A model generated the notes under the pieces. It had not been told where the DNA came from and ran no database searches. It worked only from the letters and a program-made list of their open reading frames with translations. This document shows positions 59,696 through 64,000 of a DNA stretch of 64,000 nucleotides, piece after piece; the stretch's first letter is position 1; each line of letters starts with the position of its first letter. The DNA lies in contig ONKP01000001.1 of NCBI GenBank assembly GCA_900318405.1, forward strand, positions 1 to 64,000, written 5' to 3'. Made by a program: the position numbers and the translations under genes. The DNA is from an uncultured Eubacteriales bacterium. Lineage in GTDB: Bacteria; Bacillota; Clostridia; Lachnospirales; Lachnospiraceae.

Positions 59696-60787
59696 TCAGT
59701 AATCCAGCGTCTCCATATATTTCATATACTTGACTACCATGAGCGCGATCTTGAACGTGATGGCGTCATCAAAGACGCGGAGATCAAGTCCCGTGCTCTT
59801 CTGGAGCTTGTCCAGACGATAGACGAGTGTATTTCTGTGAATATAGAGCTGACGGCTCGTCTCCGAGACGTTCAGGTTGTTTTCAAAAAATTTATTGATC
59901 GTCGTCAGTGTCTCTTCGTCAAACTCATCCGGCGACTTGCCCTGGAAGATCTCCCGGATGAACATCTTGCACAGCGGGATCGGAAGCTGATAGATCAGAC
60001 GCCCGATACCCAGCGAACTGTACGCAATGATGTCCTTCTCCTCAAAGAAGATTTTTCCGACATCCAGAGCCGTCCTGGCCTCCTTATAGGACCGGGACAC
60101 CTCCTTCAGTTCGTTGACGATCGTGCCATAGGCCACTCTGACGACACTGGAAGAATCACGATGAACGATATCCTGCACATAATGCGCATACGATTCCGCC
60201 GCGCGATAATCGTCATCCTGCTCCAGCTCTCTTACGATGATCACGCTTTTTTCATCTACGGCCGTGATAAAATCACCGCTCCTCGAGGATACCACATTTT
60301 TCAGATCCTCAAGGTATTCCTGATGATCACTGGATTCCGCAGGCTCCAGGATATAGACCACCCTTTTCGCCTCCGGATCAATGTGGAGCTTTTTCGCTCT
60401 GTTGAAGATATCTACGAGCAGCAGGTTATCCAGAAGCAGGTTCTTGATAAAGTCATCCTTGTCGAACCGCTCCTTGTATGCTGTGATCAGCTCCTGCAGC
60501 TGAAACGTAGCCATCTTGCCGATCACGAGATTCTCATCGCCGGCGCCGCGGTCCATCAGGATATACTCCAGGTGATGGCCGTCATAGACCTTGAAAAAAT
60601 GCTCCCCGCGGATCGTCTGGGCATCCGCCTGACTCTGCGCGAAGCTCACCAGCTCAGGATTGCTGGTGCTGATATCCGAAGCAGTCGATGCCAGAAGTTT
60701 CCCCTTGGCGCTGTAAATGCCGAAATCAAGTCTCGTGATACGGCTCAGGCCATCAATGGTACTCTGCAGAATCTGATTCGAAATCAT
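59696..60787 (-). CDS. CdaR/PucR-type transcriptional regulator
   Basis: 363 aa from the ATG at 60787 (AGGAGAGGG upstream). N-terminal putative diacid-recognition-like domain (ISNQILQSTIDGLSRITRLDFGIYS), a GGDEF-like central region as in CdaR, and a C-terminal PucR helix-turn-helix (NVSETSRQLYIHRNTLVYRLDKLQKSTG). Probably senses a small acid and activates a nearby or distant catabolic set; no obvious target gene adjoins it. Leader of about 250 bases with promoter and repeats. Confidence 0.88.
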   Translation of the reverse strand: MISNQILQSTIDGLSRITRLDFGIYSAKGKLLASTASDISTSNPELVSFAQSQADAQTIRGEHFFKVYDGHHLEYILMDRGAGDENLVIGKMATFQLQELITAYKERFDKDDFIKNLLLDNLLLVDIFNRAKKLHIDPEAKRVVYILEPAESSDHQEYLEDLKNVVSSRSGDFITAVDEKSVIIVRELEQDDDYRAAESYAHYVQDIVHRDSSSVVRVAYGTIVNELKEVSRSYKEARTALDVGKIFFEEKDIIAYSSLGIGRLIYQLPIPLCKMFIREIFQGKSPDEFDEETLTTINKFFENNLNVSETSRQLYIHRNTLVYRLDKLQKSTGLDLRVFDDAITFKIALMVVKYMKYMETLDY

Positions 60788-60875
60788 AGTTTTACCCTCT
60801 CCTACATCGTTTCCTGTGACACGGCCCAGAAGCCCCATCCCTCTGCTGCCGCATGCTGTAATGCAGACAGGTCCC

Positions 60876-60926
60876 TTCGAAAACTGCCTTTGGGATCTTC
60901 AATGTTTTCATCTTAATACAAGATGC
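60876..60926 (-). repeat. Possible family B repeat in the CdaR-type leader
   Basis: Minus strand: TTGTATTAAG, then after about 25 bases GGCAGTTTTCG, the same two anchors as at 50577 and 63416, though the middle differs. The 60788-61229 gap also holds the promoter and direct repeats listed here, and no ORF. Confidence 0.4.
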
Positions 60927-61041
60927 ACAAAAAATAAACCCCGGCTTGTGATACTTTGGTATAAAAAGGTTACTGGAGATGGCCAGAGCACATCGCAGCT
61001 GTATATCTACTTCCCAGTTGCGGTTTTATACTGGCTATCGT

Positions 61042-61070
61042 AGTGTAACACTTATGTAACAATTTTGCAA
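61042..61070 (-). promoter_or_regulatory. Candidate promoter of the CdaR-type gene
   Basis: Minus-strand TTGCAA (61065-61070), 17-base spacer, TACACT (61042-61047). Confidence 0.6.
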
Positions 61071-61112
61071 CTCTCAGTAGAAAACTCTGTCTTGACACTC
61101 TCAGTAGAAAAC
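61070..61112. repeat. Two identical 16-bp direct repeats
   Basis: ACTCTCAGTAGAAAAC at 61070-61085 and 61097-61112, 27 bases apart, just upstream of the -35 box of the CdaR-type gene. Next to them AACCATGG and CCATGGTT (61110-61161) form an inverted repeat. Possible regulator sites. Confidence 0.6.
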
Positions 61113-61229
61113 CATGGCTTCCCGATAATACACATGAGAAACCATGGTTGCCATCATGAACACATATAGATAAAAGCCTTCAGCTAAACACCAATTGAAG
61201 AAGCAGATAAATTCATATAAGCATCCCAA

Positions 61230-63365
61230 TCACACTTCGAATAGCAGATCTCCGTAGGACGGCATCGGCCAGCAGGATTTATCGACGATCTGCTCGAGTT
61301 CGTCGACCGGATGACGGAGGGCTGCCATCGCGGGACAGATCGTATCGTGACAGTAGTGTGCCTGTGCCTCGCCGGAAGGCATCTCCGCCGCCTGACGATC
61401 CACGCTGATCAGCTGCTGCAGGGCGGTGTTTGCCTGCTTCAGCAGGGATTCTGTCTGCTGCAGGAGATCCGCCTGAACGGATACATCTTCGATGCCGGCC
61501 TGACGCAGCGCTGTGACATCGCCGGCCAGCTCTCCGGTCCACCGGATCACGGACGGAATGATGCGCTTGTTGGCGATGTTGATCATGGCCTTTGCCTCGA
61601 TGTTGATCGTCTTGGCGTAGTTCTCATATTTGATCTCGGCACGGGATTCCAGCTCTGAGCGCGTGAAAACGTGATATTTTTCAAACATAGCTATGGTTTT
61701 GTCCGATACCAGCTCGGATATCGCATCCGCCATGCAGCGAATATTCGGAAGTCCTCTCCGCTCTGCTTCTTTCTCCCAGGCCCTGGAATAGCCGTTGCCG
61801 TTAAAAATAATCCGGCTGTGTGCGCGGAAGTTGTCCACGATCACCTCTCTCACGGCTTTTTCGAAATCATCGGCTTTTTCGATCACATCACAGGCTTCGG
61901 CAAATGCCTCTGCCGTGATGGTGTTCAGCACCGTATTCGGTTCGGCGATGGAATCCTGCGAACCGACCATGCGGAATTCGAATTTATTGCCGGTAAAAGC
62001 AAACGGCGACGTGCGGTTTCTGTCCGTGACATCCTTGTACAGATCCGGAAGGCTGGCGACACCGGTCTTCAGTCTGCTCTTTTCTCTGGAGCTTGTCGCC
62101 TCGCCGGTCTCGATCAGCTGCTCCACGATATCCTCCAGCTGTTCTCCGAGGAAGATGGACAGGATAGCCGGCGGTGCCTCGTTGGCGCCGAGTCTGTGGT
62201 CGTTGCCCGGATCCGCTGCCGATTCTCTGAGCAGACCGGCATGTTCGTCAACCGCCTTCACAATGCAGGAGAGGATCAGAAGGAACTGCAGGTTCTCATG
62301 GGGCTTTCTGCCCGGATCCAGGAGATTCATGCCGTCATCCGTGGCAAGAGACCAGTTGTTGTGTTTACCGGAGCCGTTGACACCGTCGAACGGTTTTTCG
62401 TGAAGCAGGCATTTCAACCCGTGCTTTCTCGCCACTCTCTTGAGTGTCTGCATGACAAGCTGGTTATCATCCGTCGCCACATTGGCCTCGGAATAGATGA
62501 GAGCCAGCTCGTGCTGTCCCGGAGCCACCTCATTATGCTCCGTCTTCGCCGTCACGCCCATACGCCAGAGCTCGATGTCCACGTCTTTCATGAAGGCGGC
62601 AACACGCGGCTGAATGATACCATAATAGTGATCATCCAGTTCCTGTCCCTTGGCCGGCATCGTGCCGAAAAGCGTGCGCCCTGTATAGATCAGGTCTTTC
62701 CGCTGCAGATATTTTTTCTCATCGACGATAAAATACTCCTGCTCCGCGCCGACGCAGGGCACAACCTTCTGTGACGTCGTATTGCCGAACAGGCGGATCA
62801 GACGGAGGCTCTCCCTGTTGATGACTTCCATGGAACGCAGAAGCGGGGTCTTCTGATCGAGCGCCTCACCGCCGTAGGAGCAGAACGCCGTGGGAATGCA
62901 GAGCACGGCGCCGCCTGCGTCTCTCCGCACAAAAGCCGGTGAAGTGCAGTCCCAGGCCGTGTATCCCCTGGCTTCAAACGTAGCCCGGAGACCGCCCGAA
63001 GGGAAGGATGATCCGTCAGCCTCTCCCTTGATCAGCTCCTTGCCGGAGAATTTCATCAGTGTCTTCCCGTTCTCCATGGGGCTCGAGATAAAGGAATCAT
63101 GTTTCTCCGCGGTCAGCCCATTCAGCGGCTGAAACCAGTGCGTATAATGGGTTGCGCCTTTTTCGATCGCCCATTCCTTCATCTCATGTGCGATGATATC
63201 TGCCGTCTCCGGATCCAGCTCGCCGCCATCGTGGATGATCTTCTTCAGTTTGACGTATGCCGTGGCCGGCAGACGTTTTTTCATTGTCTCGTCATCAAAA
63301 ACCAGCTCGCCAAAAATATCCGCCGGGTTGACCATTTTGCTGCTGTCATACTCTTCAGCCTGCAT
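61230..63365 (-). CDS. glnN: Glutamine synthetase type III
   Basis: Condenses ammonia and glutamate to glutamine with ATP. 711 aa, the length of GSIII (twice that of GSI). N-terminal VNPADIFGELVFDDETMKKRLP, GAEQEYFIVD metal-binding block, NEVAPGQHELA and NGSGKHNNWSL are family marks. ATG at 63365 follows AAGGAG. No glnR or ammonium transporter is adjacent; an intergenic repeat lies in its leader. Confidence 0.97.
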   Translation of the reverse strand: MQAEEYDSSKMVNPADIFGELVFDDETMKKRLPATAYVKLKKIIHDGGELDPETADIIAHEMKEWAIEKGATHYTHWFQPLNGLTAEKHDSFISSPMENGKTLMKFSGKELIKGEADGSSFPSGGLRATFEARGYTAWDCTSPAFVRRDAGGAVLCIPTAFCSYGGEALDQKTPLLRSMEVINRESLRLIRLFGNTTSQKVVPCVGAEQEYFIVDEKKYLQRKDLIYTGRTLFGTMPAKGQELDDHYYGIIQPRVAAFMKDVDIELWRMGVTAKTEHNEVAPGQHELALIYSEANVATDDNQLVMQTLKRVARKHGLKCLLHEKPFDGVNGSGKHNNWSLATDDGMNLLDPGRKPHENLQFLLILSCIVKAVDEHAGLLRESAADPGNDHRLGANEAPPAILSIFLGEQLEDIVEQLIETGEATSSREKSRLKTGVASLPDLYKDVTDRNRTSPFAFTGNKFEFRMVGSQDSIAEPNTVLNTITAEAFAEACDVIEKADDFEKAVREVIVDNFRAHSRIIFNGNGYSRAWEKEAERRGLPNIRCMADAISELVSDKTIAMFEKYHVFTRSELESRAEIKYENYAKTINIEAKAMINIANKRIIPSVIRWTGELAGDVTALRQAGIEDVSVQADLLQQTESLLKQANTALQQLISVDRQAAEMPSGEAQAHYCHDTICPAMAALRHPVDELEQIVDKSCWPMPSYGDLLFEV

Positions 63366-63415
63366 ACCTGTTTTCTCCTTCCGGATTTTCTTCCAAGTCC
63401 ATGTGCTGCTTCATT

Positions 63416-63460
63416 CGCAAAAAACTGTCTGCGTGTCGACAGCTTCATGCAAGATATGTA
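63416..63460 (-). repeat. Intergenic repeat upstream of glnN, matching 50577-50622
   Basis: Shares the core GTCGACACGCAGACAGTTTTT with the ptsH-leader repeat (one or two changes). It lies 50-95 bases before the glnN start, downstream of a very AT-rich segment that probably carries the promoter. Confidence 0.6.
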
Positions 63461-63518
63461 CTTATATATAATACATTTATTTTTCAATGATAATTATAAT
63501 TAAGTATTTTCCGCAAAT

Positions 63519-63557
63519 AAAAATACCGCGCAGAGCTTTCTCTGTCCTGCGCGGTAT
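63519..63557 (-). terminator. Intrinsic terminator of fba
   Basis: ATACCGCGCAG pairs with CTGCGCGGTAT with an inner AGAG/CTCT helix, followed by TTTTTATTT on the minus strand. Confidence 0.93.
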
Positions 63558-63575
63558 CTGTATTCTTACGCTGTC

Positions 63576-64000
63576 TCAGGCTTTTCCGTCTGAACCGAAC
63601 AGTCTGATCTTCTCAGCAACCTTGTCCTTGATTGCCTGGGTTCCGGGCGCGAGCACCTTACGGGGATCATAGCCCTTACCCTGTTTATCCTTGCCATCCT
63701 CAATGTACTTGCGGGTAGCTGCTGTAAATACCAGCTGGCACTCCGTGTTGACGTTGATCTTGGATACGCCGAGGGAAACGGCCTTCTTTACCTGATCATC
63801 CGGAATACCCGTGCCACCGTGAAGAACGAGAGGCATATCACCGGTCTTTGCCTTGATGGCTGCCAGTGTATCGAAGGAAAGTCCCTTCCAGTCTGCCGGA
63901 TAGATACCATGGATGTTGCCGATGCCGGCAGCAAGGAAATCAACGCCGAGATCAGCGATCTTCTTGCACTCATCCGGATCAGCGCACTCGCCTGCAGCTG
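63576..64000 (-). CDS. fba: Class II fructose-1,6-bisphosphate aldolase, 5' end outside the window
   Basis: Zinc-dependent aldolase of glycolysis, making dihydroxyacetone phosphate and glyceraldehyde-3-phosphate. The frame is open from the right edge: DFLAAGIGNIHGIYP, MPLVLHGGTGIPD (zinc-ligand His and phosphate loop), INVNTECQLVF and the C-terminal LFGSDGKA. About 141 residues are seen, roughly the C-terminal half of a 285-310 residue enzyme. Followed by a strong terminator. Confidence 0.96.
   Translation of the reverse strand, partial: AAGECADPDECKKIADLGVDFLAAGIGNIHGIYPADWKGLSFDTLAAIKAKTGDMPLVLHGGTGIPDDQVKKAVSLGVSKINVNTECQLVFTAATRKYIEDGKDKQGKGYDPRKVLAPGTQAIKDKVAEKIRLFGSDGKA

Overview
The window is a chromosomal segment of a Clostridia-type member of the Bacillota, most likely Lachnospiraceae. 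Support for this comes from the mixture of families: GSIII glutamine synthetase, GlpP, CdaR/PucR-type regulator, Zn-type L31, ribonuclease Y next to recA-recX, a Bacillus-type LexA box on recA, archaeal-type IMP cyclohydrolase paired with a stand-alone AICAR transformylase, and Firmicutes sigma-A promoters (TTGACA-N17-TATAAT-like). Almost every gene is on the minus strand; the only plus-strand gene I accept is the gamma carbonic anhydrase-like gene at 42.2 kb. The content is mainly core genome. I see no prophage, insertion sequence, CRISPR array or defence island.

Layout, low to high coordinate (transcription runs right to left). 0.2-5.6 kb: tRNA-Leu, an L,D-transpeptidase, lysA, a rhomboid-fold membrane protein and aroC. 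5.8-7.3 kb: the infC-rpmI-rplT operon with an ATT start for infC and an attenuated leader. 7.4-13.1 kb: an SGNH-like exported protein, a nuclease-helicase fusion of the DinG type, an Mrp ATPase, a hypoxanthine-DNA glycosylase and an unknown small protein. 13.3-20.4 kb: a tight run glmM, TPR lipoprotein, hflX, M24 peptidase, purO-type IMP cyclohydrolase and AICAR transformylase. 20.6-26.1 kb: a nucleotidyltransferase, prfA, prmC, rpmE and a frameshifted rho. 26.3-27.0 kb: seven tRNA genes behind a near-consensus promoter. 27.2-29.6 kb: a phosphoesterase, rdgB-type pyrophosphatase and a THUMP methyltransferase. 29.9-35.7 kb: the glycerol system, glpP, glpK, a GlpA-like dehydrogenase, an FAD oxidoreductase and a DUF1667 iron-sulfur protein. 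36.2-40.8 kb: murF, ddl and a second L,D-transpeptidase. 41-46.3 kb: a methyltransferase, tRNA-Gly, carbonic anhydrase-like protein, rny, recX and recA. 46.9-54 kb: glgA, ptsI, ptsH and a sucrose module (sucrose-6-phosphate hydrolase and an EIIBCA permease). 54.2-63.4 kb: uvrB, ctpA, ftsX, ftsE, a CdaR-type regulator and glnN. The right edge cuts a class II fructose-bisphosphate aldolase.

Functional links: glycerol and sucrose uptake feed glycolysis (aldolase) and glycogen (glgA); glmM, murF, ddl, lysA and the two L,D-transpeptidases all serve peptidoglycan; FtsEX and CtpA serve division and envelope remodelling; purO and the AICAR transformylase complete purine synthesis.

What is unusual lies mostly between genes or in gene integrity: several families of short structured repeats (one of which sits exactly behind intrinsic terminators), a candidate 26-residue gene between murF and a very strong hairpin, an HPr that lacks the regulatory serine, and three places (rho, murF, helicase 5' end) where adding one base would restore a conserved frame, which points to single-base deletions in the assembly. 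I did not find a convincing new multi-gene system.
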